In this document: one piece after another, positions 37,056-46,332 of the stretch | Layout: each line of letters begins with the position of its first letter | How positions within the stretch are numbered: position 1 is the stretch's first letter | NCBI GenBank assembly: GCA_003223555.1 | Contig: QHVM01000046.1 | Span: forward strand, 1 to 63,177 | Reading direction: 5' to 3' | DNA from: Acidobacteriota bacterium | Lineage (GTDB): Bacteria > Acidobacteriota > Vicinamibacteria > Fen-336 | Length of the DNA stretch: 63,177 nt | Notes under the pieces: model-generated | The model's input: only the letters and a program-made list of their open reading frames with translations | Databases searched by the model: none | What the model was told of the DNA's origin: nothing | Position numbers and translations under genes: made by a program

Positions 37056-38027
37056 TCAGGGCCAGAGCCCGAGCTGCTCGGGGAGGGCCAGGGCGCGCTC
37101 GCCGCGTTCCTCGTCAATGAAGCCGTGCTTGCGCTTCAGCCGGCGGACCATCTCGCCCAGCCGCTCGCGGTAGGGACCGCGCAGGTAGACCCGGCCCGCG
37201 TAGGCTCGCTCGTAGGCCTCGAGGTACCGCGGGAACTCCTGGGCCAGCCAGCGCAGGTACTTCTCCTTCGTGGGCGAGCGCAGGAAGAGCACGTTCATGA
37301 ACATGCGCCGTACGCCCGCCCCGGCGACCTCGCCGAGCAGGCGGTCGAGGCTCGGCTCGTCGTCGGTGATCGCGGGCAGGACGGGGGCCAGGCCGAGCCC
37401 GGCGTCGATCCCCGCCTCGTGGAGCCGCTTCAGCACCTCGATGCGGACCGCGGGGGGCGGGGCCCACGGATCCAGCCGCCGGACGAGGTCGGCATGGGGT
37501 GAGACGAGCGACACGCGCACCCACAACGACGACCGGCGGTGGATCGTCTGCAGCACGTCCAGGTCGCGCAAGATGAGGGCGCCCTTGGTCACGATGCCCA
37601 GGCGTGCGTCGCGGTGTCCGGCCACCATCTCCAGGAACCGGCGGGTCACCCGCGCTTCGCCCTCCGCGGGCTGGTAGGGATCGGTGGCGGTGCCGAGGGC
37701 GATCAGCTCCCCCTTGCGGATGACGGCGGGCAGCCGGCGGGCGGTCTCCTCGTCGGCCCCCGTCTTCACGTAGACGAGCGAGTGGAACTGCTCCGGCACG
37801 TCGATGCCCAGGAACTCGTGGGTATAGGCGGCGTAGCAGTAGCGGCAGCCCATGGCGCAGCCGCGGTAGGGATTCACCGTCCAGGTGAAGGGCATCCGCG
37901 GCGAGTCGCAGCGGTTGAGGAGCGAGCGCGCCCGGATCTCTCGGTAGCTGACGACGCCCTGCTCGCGCACCGTCTGGGTGCCCATGAGGGGAGCGAGGTT
38001 GGGAGCGGGGACGCCGGGCTTGATCAC
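37056..38027 (-). CDS. radical SAM protein, Rv2578c/SplB-like family
   Basis: 323 residues. The 4Fe-4S/SAM motif is NPYRGCAMGCRYCYAAYTHE (CxxxCxxC variant of the Rv2578c family). Further motifs: LIALGTATDPYQPAEGEARV, LGIVTKGALILRDLDVLQTI and LWVRVSLVSPHADLVRRLDP, all standard for the family. Function is unknown; relatives resemble spore photoproduct lyase. It is cytoplasmic, with no signal peptide, and is divergent from the next radical SAM gene by ~135 bases. Confidence 0.85.
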   Translation of the reverse strand: MIKPGVPAPNLAPLMGTQTVREQGVVSYREIRARSLLNRCDSPRMPFTWTVNPYRGCAMGCRYCYAAYTHEFLGIDVPEQFHSLVYVKTGADEETARRLPAVIRKGELIALGTATDPYQPAEGEARVTRRFLEMVAGHRDARLGIVTKGALILRDLDVLQTIHRRSSLWVRVSLVSPHADLVRRLDPWAPPPAVRIEVLKRLHEAGIDAGLGLAPVLPAITDDEPSLDRLLGEVAGAGVRRMFMNVLFLRSPTKEKYLRWLAQEFPRYLEAYERAYAGRVYLRGPYRERLGEMVRRLKRKHGFIDEERGERALALPEQLGLWP

Positions 38028-38163
38028 CGAGAGGGGCCTCGATGTGGCTTTCGCCTTATCTTCGCCAAAGGCCCGGCCGCTGTCAAGCGCGGTCTGTCCC
38101 GGGTGCGAACGCTATAATCAGGAGGAGCGAAGGCAGCCGCGCCGCGGCACCCCGTCGAAAACG

Positions 38164-39276
38164 ATGAAGGCCAGCGAAACCCCGCTCGGAGAAATGCTTG
38201 CCCGCCGCACGGCCGAGGGCGAGCTGTACGAGAAGCTCGCCAACAAGCGCATCCGGTGCTTCGCCTGCGGCCACCGGTGCCTCATCCCGCCCGGCTTCGA
38301 CGGGATCTGCCGTGTCCGCTTCAACGACGACGGCGTGCTCAAGGTGCCCTGGGGCTACGTGGGGGCCCTGCAGCTCGACCCGGTCGAGAAGAAGCCCTTC
38401 TTCCACGCCCTGCCCGGCTCGCGCGCGCTGTCGTTCGGCATGCTCGGTTGCGATTATCACTGCGGGTATTGCCAGAACTGGGTCACCTCGCAGGCGCTGC
38501 GCGACCCATCGGCGGTCGCGCCGCCGCAGGAGATCACGCCCCGGGAGCTGGTCCGCCTGGCCTTCCAGCACGAGGCGCGCATCATCACCTCGACCTACAA
38601 CGAGCCGCTCATCACCAGCGAGTGGGCAGTGGCCGTCTTCAAGGAGGCGCAGAAGGCCGGGCTCGTCTGCTCCTATGTCTCCAACGGCAACGGCACCCCC
38701 GAGGTGCTGGACTACATCAAGCCGTACGTCTCCCTCTACAAGGTGGACCTCAAGAGCTTCCGCGACCGCCACTACCGCGAGCTGGGGGGGACCCTCGAGC
38801 GCGTGCTGTGGACGATACGCGCCCTGCACGAGAAGGGCTTCTGGGTCGAGATCGTGACCCTCCTGATCCCCGGCTTCAACGACTCCGACGAGGAGCTGGC
38901 CGACATCGCCCGCTTCCTGCTATCCGTTTCCCCCGACATCCCGTGGCACGTGACCGCCTTCCACAAGGACTACAAGATGACCGGTCCCGACAACACGAGC
39001 GTGGCCACCCTGCTCCGGGCGGCCGAGACAGGGGCCCGGGAGGGACTGCGCTACGTCTATGCGGGGAACCTTCCGGGGCAGGTGGGAGAGTGGGAGAACA
39101 CCCGCTGCCCACGCTGCCGCGAGCTCCTCATCGAGCGCTACGGCTTCCGCGTGCTGCGCAACCGCGTCGCCGACGGACGCTGCCCGAAGTGCGCGCAGGC
39201 GATCCCCGGCTTCTGGAAGGTCCCGGAGGCTGATCAGCGGGTCGAGGACGCGCGCCCGCCCTCGGCCGGCTCCTGA
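38164..39276 (+). CDS. amrS: AmmeMemoRadiSam-system radical SAM enzyme (PflA-like)
   Basis: 370 residues from ATG 38164. The N-terminal zinc-like part reads KRIRCFACGHRCLIPPGFDG. The radical SAM motif is LGCDYHCGYCQNWVTSQ, with the CxxxCxxC cysteines in CDYHCGYC. Then comes RIITSTYNEPLITSEWAVAV, and GNLPGQVGEWENTRCPRCRE begins a C-terminal Cys-rich binding region (RCPRC ... RCPKC). The system normally includes MEMO1 and AMMECR1 homologues, and neither is in the window. The substrate is not established. Supports an anaerobe-tolerant or microaerobic lifestyle only weakly. Confidence 0.85.
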   Translation: MKASETPLGEMLARRTAEGELYEKLANKRIRCFACGHRCLIPPGFDGICRVRFNDDGVLKVPWGYVGALQLDPVEKKPFFHALPGSRALSFGMLGCDYHCGYCQNWVTSQALRDPSAVAPPQEITPRELVRLAFQHEARIITSTYNEPLITSEWAVAVFKEAQKAGLVCSYVSNGNGTPEVLDYIKPYVSLYKVDLKSFRDRHYRELGGTLERVLWTIRALHEKGFWVEIVTLLIPGFNDSDEELADIARFLLSVSPDIPWHVTAFHKDYKMTGPDNTSVATLLRAAETGAREGLRYVYAGNLPGQVGEWENTRCPRCRELLIERYGFRVLRNRVADGRCPKCAQAIPGFWKVPEADQRVEDARPPSAGS

Positions 39277-39279
39277 AGG

Positions 39280-39687
39280 CTACCGGCCGATCTCGTCGAT
39301 CACCCAGCCGGTCCGGCCCTTGCTCATGTTGAAGGTCTGGGGGAACGCGCCGGGGATGGAGCCGTTGATCGTGTCGCGGCGCGTCACCTTCACCACCGCC
39401 TGGTGCTCCTTCACGTCGATGGAGAGGAAGGTGATCTTGACGACCTGGGACTGGATGCTGGCGAAGGCGGTCCGGGCCCGCCGCTCCTCGTCGGCGCTGA
39501 GGCTGGGCTTGACCGCCTTGAACAGATCGAGGTCCTTGTTCTCGATGGCCTTGGCGTAATCGCCGATGACCTTGCGGATGGCGGTCTGGTCGGCGGACTC
39601 GGTGGCGGTCGAAGACTGCAGGTCGGGGCCGGCAGCGTCCCCCGCGGGCGCGAGCAGCGCCAGCATCACGAGCATACCAACAAGCAT
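39280..39687 (-). CDS. small exported NTF2-like protein
   Basis: 135 residues from ATG 39687 with a signal (LVGMLVMLALLAPAGDAAG). The rest, SADQTAIRKVIGDYAKAIEN through FNMSKGRTGWVIDEIGR, has the helix/sheet order of an NTF2-like (SnoaL/DUF4440) cone fold. Family members include dehydratases and immunity-like accessory proteins; no catalytic residue can be named. It is convergent with amrS, three bases between stops. Confidence 0.7.
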   Translation of the reverse strand: MLVGMLVMLALLAPAGDAAGPDLQSSTATESADQTAIRKVIGDYAKAIENKDLDLFKAVKPSLSADEERRARTAFASIQSQVVKITFLSIDVKEHQAVVKVTRRDTINGSIPGAFPQTFNMSKGRTGWVIDEIGR

Positions 39688-39842
39688 CGACACCTTCGCG
39701 CCACCGCCGCGGAGGGAGCGGTCACGCCCGGCCGGAGAATATAGCACGGCGGGCGCGCGGCCGCCGGCCGGCGTGACCGCGCTCACCTACCCGCTGCTTC
39801 AGGGAAAGGGAATAAGGAAGAGGACGTATCCGCCGGCGGTGA

Positions 39843-41930
39843 TCAGCTTCCGTTGATGCGCTGGATCGCCGCCCGCGCGGCCTTGCGCAGGTCCTCGTAG
39901 TGGATCTGGTTGTTCATCTGCTCGCGCTCGCACACCGTGCACTCGTAGGGATTCCGGCCGGCGATGCCCTGGAGCTGTGGCACGGCGGAGCGGGCGGGAG
40001 GGCCGATCTGGCCCAGCGACTGGATCGCCGCCTCGCGGACGTCCCAGTCCTTGTCGTTGACGGCCGCGTAGGTCAGGACCTCTACGGCGGGCGCTCCGAA
40101 CCGGGCCAGGTCGCGCGCGGCCGATCGCCGCGCCGCCGCGGCTCCCTTCATCAGCGTGTAGCCCAGGCTGCCCACGGTGGGGCCCTGCGGCACCTCCGCC
40201 TGGGCCTGGGCCGCCTCGGCGGCGGCCTTCTCCGCCTGCTGGCCCTTCTCGACCTTCACGATGTTCTCGGCCACCTGGGGCACCCGCGGGTCGCCGGCGG
40301 GCAGCTCGCTCTTCGCCTTGTCGAGCACAGCGCGGGCCTGGGCCAGGTCCTTCTTGAACGTGTATGACCAGGCGATCCCCAGGTTCGCCTCTCCCGCGTA
40401 GCTCGGCTCGAGCTGGATTGTCTTCTTGTACATCTCGATGGCCTCGTCGAACCGGTTGGCGTTGAAGAGGCTCCGGGCGAGGCCGAGCGCGACCTGCTCG
40501 TTCTTGGGGTCGATGTCCATCGCCTTCTTGTAGGCGGCGATGGCGTCCTCGGTCCGGGGCGGCTTCATCGTCCGGTAGGCGTAGCCCAGGTTGGCATAGC
40601 CGGCGGCGTCCTTGTAACCGGGCGTCGCGATGACCTTCTTCAGCTCGCCGACGGCTTCCTCGTGCTTGCCGGCCATGGCGAGCAGCAGGCCGTAGTTCGA
40701 GCGGTTGTCGAGGTTCTTGGGGTCCAGCTCGACCGCCTTCTTGTAGGCGGCGAGCGCCTGGTCGGGCTGCCGTGTGCGGACGAAGGCGAGCCCGGCCAGG
40801 GCCTGCGCCTCGGCCGAGCCGGGCAGGGCCTTGGCCGCCTTCTCGAGCGGGCCGATCGCGCCTGCGAAGTCCCCCTTCTGGGCCAGGAGCCGTCCGAGGA
40901 TGAGCTGCGCCTCTCCGCTGTCGGGAGCCTCCGCGGCGAGTTTCTGCGCCTCCGGCAGGGCGGCGTCGGTCTCGCCGCGCCGGACCTGGAGCTGCACGAG
41001 GGCGGCCCGGGCGGGAACGTACCCGGGATCGGCCTCGAGGGCGCGCTTGTACGAGCTGACCGCCTGATCGAGGTTGCCGCCGGCCTCGAAGATGTGACCC
41101 ACCGCCACCTGCACGACCGGGCTGGCCGGGCTCACGAAGGCGCCCTGCTGCGCCTGGGCGATGGCGTCGGACCAGTTCTTGGAGTTCTCGGCCAGGATCG
41201 CGGTGCCGAGGACCGCGAACGCCTCTCCGGACTTGGGGTCGGTCTCGGTCGCCTTGCGCGCCTCTGCCACCGCTTCGGCCGCCTTGTTCTGCGCGAGCAG
41301 GGCTTGCGCAACGCCCACCTGGGCCTCGGCCATCTTCGCGTCGAGCTGCATCGCCTTCCGGAAGGCGGCCTCCGCCTCCGCATTGCGTCCTGAGGCGAGC
41401 AGCGCCTCTCCATGGGACTCCTGGGCGGCCGCGCTGGTGGCGCCGGCCTGGACGGCCCTCTCCGCGGATTGCAGCGCCGCGACGTTCTGCTGCGTCCGCA
41501 CCTGGGCGCGAGCCAGCGCGGCCAGTGCCGCCGGCGTCTCCTGGGCCTTGACGGCCTCCTGGGCCTGGGCCAGCGCCTCCTTGCCGGCGCCGCGCCTCAG
41601 CGTGAGGCCGGAGACGTTGGCGAGCACTTCCGAGCGCACCGGGGGAGGCGCCGAGGCGCTCAGCTCCTGGGCCTTGCCCGCGCTCTTGCCCGCCCCCTCC
41701 GCATCGCCCACCTTCCACTGGAAGCGGGCGAGGGCCGCGTAGGCCTCCGCGCTCGGGGCCTGTTCGGCGAGGCGCTGGAGCGTCTTGACACCTTCCTCGG
41801 GATGTCCTCGCTGGAGCTGCTGATCGGCCCGGGCTATGGCGTCATCGACCTTCTTGTCGGCCCGGGCGGGCGCGACGGCCAGCGTCCAGGCCGCCAGCGC
41901 CGCGGCCACTGTCTTCATCGAGGAACTCAT
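39843..41930 (-). CDS. secreted TPR-repeat protein with HEAT-like C-terminus
   Basis: 695 residues from ATG 41930; the frame is open further upstream but with poor codon use. Signal peptide MKTVAAALAAWTLAVAPARA. Roughly twelve to fourteen TPR units follow, recognisable as repeated A-x-x-x-Y-K-K-A (ALAAYKKAVELDPKNLDNRS, AIAAYKKAMDIDPKNEQVAL, AIEMYKKTIQLEPSYAGEAN). The last ~100 residues look like a HEAT-type repeat (VREAAIQSLGQIGPPARSAV) with NPYECTVCEREQMNNQIH, a possible CxxC metal site. Likely an envelope scaffold for protein complexes. It stands alone on its strand. Confidence 0.85.
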   Translation of the reverse strand: MSSSMKTVAAALAAWTLAVAPARADKKVDDAIARADQQLQRGHPEEGVKTLQRLAEQAPSAEAYAALARFQWKVGDAEGAGKSAGKAQELSASAPPPVRSEVLANVSGLTLRRGAGKEALAQAQEAVKAQETPAALAALARAQVRTQQNVAALQSAERAVQAGATSAAAQESHGEALLASGRNAEAEAAFRKAMQLDAKMAEAQVGVAQALLAQNKAAEAVAEARKATETDPKSGEAFAVLGTAILAENSKNWSDAIAQAQQGAFVSPASPVVQVAVGHIFEAGGNLDQAVSSYKRALEADPGYVPARAALVQLQVRRGETDAALPEAQKLAAEAPDSGEAQLILGRLLAQKGDFAGAIGPLEKAAKALPGSAEAQALAGLAFVRTRQPDQALAAYKKAVELDPKNLDNRSNYGLLLAMAGKHEEAVGELKKVIATPGYKDAAGYANLGYAYRTMKPPRTEDAIAAYKKAMDIDPKNEQVALGLARSLFNANRFDEAIEMYKKTIQLEPSYAGEANLGIAWSYTFKKDLAQARAVLDKAKSELPAGDPRVPQVAENIVKVEKGQQAEKAAAEAAQAQAEVPQGPTVGSLGYTLMKGAAAARRSAARDLARFGAPAVEVLTYAAVNDKDWDVREAAIQSLGQIGPPARSAVPQLQGIAGRNPYECTVCEREQMNNQIHYEDLRKAARAAIQRINGS

Positions 41931-42082
41931 GGCGGCAACCTCATCGCTATCACCAAGTTCGATTATAGCCCGGGCCCGCGGGCCGTCGCGCCGCCCGGTG
42001 GGCGTTTCCCTTGGGTGGTATACTCTCCTCGTACCACGATTCATTCCCGCCGTCGACCCACGGCCTCCGGAGGTCGAGGAGG

Positions 42083-42316
42083 ATGACGCCACCTTCCACT
42101 TGCCAGTCGTGTCGTCAGTCCGCCACCGCCGCCCGGCTCGATTACCGGAAGGGCGCCGGGGTGGTCCACAACGACCACTTCCTCCAGTGCGACATCTGCG
42201 AGCGCTTCGCTTGCGCGGACTGTCTCCAGGTCTACGACATCCTCTCCAGTTACGACTTCATCTGCCACGATTGCGCACACGCCTTCGGCACCCTGCCGCC
42301 GCACCGCGGCCACTGA
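42083..42316 (+). CDS. 77-residue cysteine-rich zinc-finger protein
   Basis: ATG 42083 follows GAGGTCGAGGAGG. Cysteine pairs: STCQSCRQSA, HFLQCDICERFACADCLQVY and ICHDCAHAF, eight cysteines plus histidines, consistent with two zinc sites in a B-box/RING-like or zinc-ribbon fold. No signal peptide is present. Function unknown; partner proteins are not obvious. It is divergent from the TPR gene. Confidence 0.7.
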   Translation: MTPPSTCQSCRQSATAARLDYRKGAGVVHNDHFLQCDICERFACADCLQVYDILSSYDFICHDCAHAFGTLPPHRGH

Positions 42317-42590
42317 CCCTCGCGCAGTGCCGGTGCCATAGTGGCGCTGAAAACCTGTGCGAGAAAGATGACGGTCATTCGATACACGTGCAGCGAGCCG
42401 ATTTTCCAAGCTGCTGATAACGAAGGGCTTGACATCAATTAACATGCTCCTGGAAACCGGCATGCCTCTTGCTACGTAATAGCATCCAGAAAGGCCATGA
42501 ACAACGCTTTCCTGATGGCTAGACCAACCTATAACTAATCCCGCTGACACAATCCTTCCCCCCCAAAGAGGGGACCTTCCACAGGCTGTG
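42317..42590. other. AT-richer gene-free stretch with possible RNA
   Basis: About 270 bases, visibly less GC-rich than the window. No credible gene in any frame. TTGACA at 42429-42434 has no good -10 partner. A strong terminator follows at 42594-42621, with no open frame ending before it within 270 bases. An untranslated RNA ending at that terminator is possible. Confidence 0.4.
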
Positions 42591-42593
42591 CGA

Positions 42594-42621
42594 GGGGCGC
42601 CGCAAGGCGCCCCTTAGTTTT
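42594..42621 (+). terminator. Rho-independent terminator
   Basis: GGGGCGCC (42594-42601), loop GCAA, GGCGCCCC (42606-42613), then TTAGTTTT. Perfect 8-bp stem with a stable tetraloop. Confidence 0.75.
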
Positions 42622-42623
42622 AG

Positions 42624-42764
42624 CTGGGGGGCGCTAGCGGCGCGCCCCCCAGACCCCCCGCTCGCTCCGCCGGAGTGAATCCGGCTCCGCTCGCAGCTTT
42701 GGCGGTTGCGGGGGGCTCTAGCCGTAGGCGCTGCCGAACCGCTCGCTACTCGGGAGTGAATCCC
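42624..42764 (+). repeat. dispersed hairpin repeat, copy 3
   Basis: CTGGGGGGCGC (42624-42634), loop TAGCGGC, GCGCCCCCCAG (42642-42652) and a C run. Then GCCGG-AGTGAAT-CCGGC (42669-42685) and GGG-AGTGAAT-CCC (42752-42764). Compared with copy 2, one stem base pair changes from T-A to C-G, so pairing is kept. Confidence 0.7.
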
Positions 42765-42796
42765 TCGGCGATTGCTCTTGCCAGTTGTTGCACACC

Positions 42797-44152
42797 TTAG
42801 CGGGGGACGGCTCTCGCATTGGACGCCTGGCGCGGGGAGCGGACCTCGAGCGCGGCCTGCACCGCCGCCTCCGCGTCCACGGCGCCCCAGCCCTGACGGT
42901 CCGCATTCACGCCGGCGATCCGCCGCGCGGTGCCGATGAGTAGTCGCTTCGTCTCGCGGGGCGCCAGCCGCGGGTTTGCTTCCAGCATCTGGGCGGCGAT
43001 GGACGCCACGATGGGCGAAGCGAAGCTGGTGCCGTCTACGTGCTTGTAGGCGCCCGAGATCACCTTCTGGTCCTTCAGCTTCAGCCGCACGAGCTGCCGC
43101 AGAAGCGCCGGGGCCAGGCCGGAGGCGGCATCGAGCTCGGGGTCGATGCCCGCCCGTGCCGCGAGCACCGTCTTCATCTCCGGATCGGATGCGGCGTCGA
43201 GGCGGGAGAGCAGGTCGGCCTGGGCGGCGGTCGGCGTGCCGGGCAGGATCGGGGCCGCGACCCAGATCCCGGGGGCGATGACCTCCGGCTTCTGCAGACC
43301 GTCGACCGTCGGTCCGAAGCTCGAGTGGTACATGCCGTAGGCGGCGAAGTCGAGCCGGTTCTGGTCGTCGAGACCGCCGACGGTGAGCACCGACGGGGCG
43401 GAAGCGGGAGGGAGCACGGGATGGCCCGGCACGTGGCCGAGGTTGCCCACCGCGGCACAGACCAGGAGGCCCTCGCGGCTCGCCCGCTCCGCGGCCTGCG
43501 AGAGCCCATCCGTCAGGTAGGAGGCCTCGTAATCGCCACCGCAGCTGACGTTCACGACGCGGATGCCGAAGCGGCGGCGGTTGCGCAGGACCCACTCCAG
43601 CCCGCGCTGGATGTCGTGGTGCGTGATGCGGCGCAGGGTGCCGCACTTGACGAGGACGAGACGCGCTTCCGAGGCCACCCCGCGGTAGAGGCCGCCCGAC
43701 CGGCGCCCGTTGCCGCAGGCCACCACGGAGGTCATCGTGCCGTGCCACGAGGACTCATCCGGCCGGCGAAGATCCTGCGCCCGCCGGCGCGTCCGCGTCA
43801 CGTCCACGTAGGCGAGGATGCGGTCCTCGGGCTCCACGAGGTCGGGATGAGCGTAGAACCCGGAGTCCAGGAAGGCGACCGTCACCCCCCGCCCGCGGTA
43901 GCGGTCCGGCGCGGCCAGGCGCAGCGGCGTGGGGAGGATCGCGCCGCTCGAGACGCCGTGGCGGCCCAGCTCGTCGCGCGCCGTGGCGAACCGCCGCACG
44001 CATTCACGGCAGGCTCCGCCGGCCGGCGTCCAACCCGGCGTGTTGGCGGCGATCAGCGCGCCGAGGTCGGCGTCCAGCTCGGGTCCGGTAAGGAGTTCGC
44101 CGACGGCCACGTCGCGCCGGCAGAGCGGGCAGCCGCGGGACTCCGGAAGCAT
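42797..44152 (-). CDS. subtilisin-family (S8) serine protease with N-terminal Cys pairs
   Basis: 451 residues from ATG 44152. A start at 44185 would add [11 protein letters not shown] and would overlap the divergent gene's ATG. No signal peptide. Residues 1-60 hold SRGCPLCRRDVAVG and GGACRECVRRFATAR (C8, C11, C48, C51), suggestive of a zinc site. Catalytic triad: FLDSGFYAHPD (D96), SSWHGTMTSVVAC (H137), GTSFASPIVASI (S376), with oxyanion N237 in VGNLGH. A deletion-free catalytic domain ends with AALEV. A cytoplasmic S8 protease with a metal-binding N-terminus is unusual. Substrate unknown. Confidence 0.85.
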   Translation of the reverse strand: MLPESRGCPLCRRDVAVGELLTGPELDADLGALIAANTPGWTPAGGACRECVRRFATARDELGRHGVSSGAILPTPLRLAAPDRYRGRGVTVAFLDSGFYAHPDLVEPEDRILAYVDVTRTRRRAQDLRRPDESSWHGTMTSVVACGNGRRSGGLYRGVASEARLVLVKCGTLRRITHHDIQRGLEWVLRNRRRFGIRVVNVSCGGDYEASYLTDGLSQAAERASREGLLVCAAVGNLGHVPGHPVLPPASAPSVLTVGGLDDQNRLDFAAYGMYHSSFGPTVDGLQKPEVIAPGIWVAAPILPGTPTAAQADLLSRLDAASDPEMKTVLAARAGIDPELDAASGLAPALLRQLVRLKLKDQKVISGAYKHVDGTSFASPIVASIAAQMLEANPRLAPRETKRLLIGTARRIAGVNADRQGWGAVDAEAAVQAALEVRSPRQASNARAVPR

Positions 44153-44183
44153 GGCGGGAAGGAGCCAGTATAATCCGAAGTCC

Positions 44184-45362
44184 ATGGACCTCGCCGGCAT
44201 CCAGCGCGCCCTCCGCGAGCAGCGGATCGACGGATGGCTCCTCTACGACTTCCGCGGCTCCAATCCGATCGCCCGCGCGGTCATCGGCTTCGACGAGACC
44301 CAGATCGGCACGCGGCGGTGGTTCTACCTGATCCCGGCCCAGGGCGACCCGGTCGCGATCGTCCACGTCATCGAGCCGCACGCGCTGAGGGACGCGCCGG
44401 GGAACTCGCTGTTGTACCGGTCGTGGAAGGAGCTGGAGGCCCTGCTCCACGAGAAGCTGGCCGGCATGAAGCGGGTGGCCATGGAGTACAGCCCCGGCGC
44501 AGCCATCCCCTACGTGGGCCGGGTCGACGCGGGCACGGTGGAGATGGTGCGGGCGACCGGGGTCGAGGTCGTCACTTCCGCCGACCTCGTCCAGGCCTTC
44601 GAGTCCCGCTGGACCGCCGAGCAGAAGGCGCTGCACGACCAGGCGGCGCGCGACACGTTGCTGGCCAAGGACGAGGCCTTCGCCCTCGTGAAGGCGCGGC
44701 TCGCCGCGCGGATGCCGGTCAAGGAGAGCGAGGTCCAGGGCTTCATCCAGTCGCGCTTCGACGCTCGCGGGCTCACCACCCACCACCCCTGCATCGTGGC
44801 CGTCAACGAGCACGCTTCCGACCCGCACTTCGAGACCGCGCCCGGCTCCGACGACCGCCCGATCCGGCCGGGCGACCTGCTGCTCATCGACCTGTGGGCC
44901 AAGGTCAAGGACGACCCGCGCGCGGTCTACTACGACGCGACGTGGATGGCCTTCTGCGGCCGGGAGGTCCCGGGCCCGATGCGCGAGGTGTGGGAGGCGG
45001 TGAAGGGCGCCCGCGACGCCGCGGTGGCGTTCGTGCAGGATGCCGTGCGCTCCGGCCGCACCATCCACGGGTACGAGGTGGACGACGTCTCGCGCGGCTA
45101 CATCGACGAGCGCGGCTACGGCGCGTACTTCCTCCACCGGACCGGCCACTCCATCGGCTACGAGGTCCACGGCAACGGGGTGAACATCGACAACCTCGAG
45201 ACCCGCGACCAACGGACGATCATCCCCGGAGTCTGCTTCTCGATCGAGCCGGGCATCTACCTGCCCGAGTTCGGCGTGCGGAGCGAGATCGACGTCTACG
45301 TGGGCGAGCGGTCGGCCGAGGTCACCGGAGACATCCAGCGGGAGCTGCTGCTCCTGGCGTGA
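44184..45362 (+). CDS. M24-family metallopeptidase (Xaa-Pro aminopeptidase type)
   Basis: 392 residues from ATG 44184. The N-terminal creatinase-like domain ([20 protein letters not shown]) precedes the pita-bread domain. Metal ligands: Asp in [11 protein letters not shown], Asp in VYYDATW, His in [13 protein letters not shown], and Glu in [20 protein letters not shown] (two). Cleaves N-terminal Xaa-Pro peptides or releases proline from dipeptides in the cytoplasm. A TATAAT at 44169-44174 is very close to the start, so the message may be nearly leaderless. Followed after 7 bases by a broken aldo/keto reductase. Confidence 0.88.
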   Translation: MDLAGIQRALREQRIDGWLLYDFRGSNPIARAVIGFDETQIGTRRWFYLIPAQGDPVAIVHVIEPHALRDAPGNSLLYRSWKELEALLHEKLAGMKRVAMEYSPGAAIPYVGRVDAGTVEMVRATGVEVVTSADLVQAFESRWTAEQKALHDQAARDTLLAKDEAFALVKARLAARMPVKESEVQGFIQSRFDARGLTTHHPCIVAVNEHASDPHFETAPGSDDRPIRPGDLLLIDLWAKVKDDPRAVYYDATWMAFCGREVPGPMREVWEAVKGARDAAVAFVQDAVRSGRTIHGYEVDDVSRGYIDERGYGAYFLHRTGHSIGYEVHGNGVNIDNLETRDQRTIIPGVCFSIEPGIYLPEFGVRSEIDVYVGERSAEVTGDIQRELLLLA

Positions 45363-45369
45363 GCGCGAC

Positions 45370-46283
45370 ATGAACACGAGAAGGCTGGGACGGACGGGGC
45401 TGATGGTCTCGGAGATCGGCTTCGGGGCCTGGGGCATCGGCAAAGGGATGTGGATCGGGGCCGAGGACGACGAGAGCCTGCGCGCGCTGCGGCGGGCGGT
45501 CGAGCGGGGCGTCAACTTCATCGATACCGCCCTCGCCTACGGCCCCGGGCACAGCGAGAGGCTGGTCGGACGGCTGGTGCGGGAGCGGAAGGAGACGCTC
45601 TACGTCGCCACCAAGGTGCCGCCCAAGAACTCGACCTGGCCGGCTGCCCGGGGCGTGCCGGCGCGCGAGGTGTTCCCCGCCGCCTACCTGACGCGCTGCG
45701 CCGAGGAGAGCCTGAACAACCTCGGACGGCGGGCTGGCAGGATGCGCTGCGCCGGCTGCGGGAGTCCGGCCGGGTGCGCTTCGTCGGGATCTCGGTCAAC
45801 GACCACGACCCCGCCTCCGCGATGCGGGCGGTGGCGTCGGGGATCTTCGACACCGTCCAGGTCATCTACAACGTGTTCGACCAGAGCCCGGCCGCGGCCT
45901 TCTTCCCCGCCTGCCGTCGGCACGACGTCGGCGTCGTCGCCCGCGTGCCTTTCGACGAAGGCGGCCTCACGGGCTCGATCACGCCCGAGACGAAGTTTCC
46001 CTCCGGCGACTTCCGCAACCAGTACTTCAAGGGGGCACGCCGGCGGCAGGTGTGGGAGCGCGCCGAGGCGCTCAAGAAGCTCCTGGACGCCGAGGCGAAG
46101 ACGCTGGCCGAGCTGGCCCTGCGCTTCTGCCTGAGCCAGGACGCCGTGTCCACCGTGATCCCCGGAATGCGGCGGATGGCCAGCGTCGACGCCAACACCG
46201 CGGTGTCGGACGGCCGGCGGCTGTCTCCGGCCCTGCTGGCGAAGCTCGAAGGACACGCCTGGCCGCGAAACTTCTACGCCTGA
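45370..46283 (+). pseudogene. aldo/keto reductase with internal deletion and frame change
   Basis: First frame from ATG 45370: [40 protein letters not shown] (Asp, Tyr) and [12 protein letters not shown] (Lys) are intact, to LNNLGR. At about 45729 the frame changes, and the next frame starts [20 protein letters not shown] and continues to 46283 (SVNDHDP ... VIPGMRRMASVDAN ... PRNFYA). The missing part is the short stretch carrying the catalytic-His motif (LxQLHxW) and its strand, around 45-55 bases. NADPH-binding residues at the end are present, so only the central His segment is lost. Sequence error or a real deletion is possible. Confidence 0.8.
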
Positions 46284-46332
46284 CTCCGGCCGGGACGCCT
46301 TCGGGAGACACCGTTCCTACCTCATCCTGTTC

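Noticed and set aside
42429-42434. TTGACA as a promoter for a small RNA
   Set aside because: No acceptable -10 element lies 16-18 bases downstream, so a promoter could not be supported.
42317-42590. SRP RNA, 6S RNA or other known RNA in the AT-richer stretch
   Set aside because: The conserved SRP core (GGAAGCAGCC-like) and other known consensus segments were not seen.
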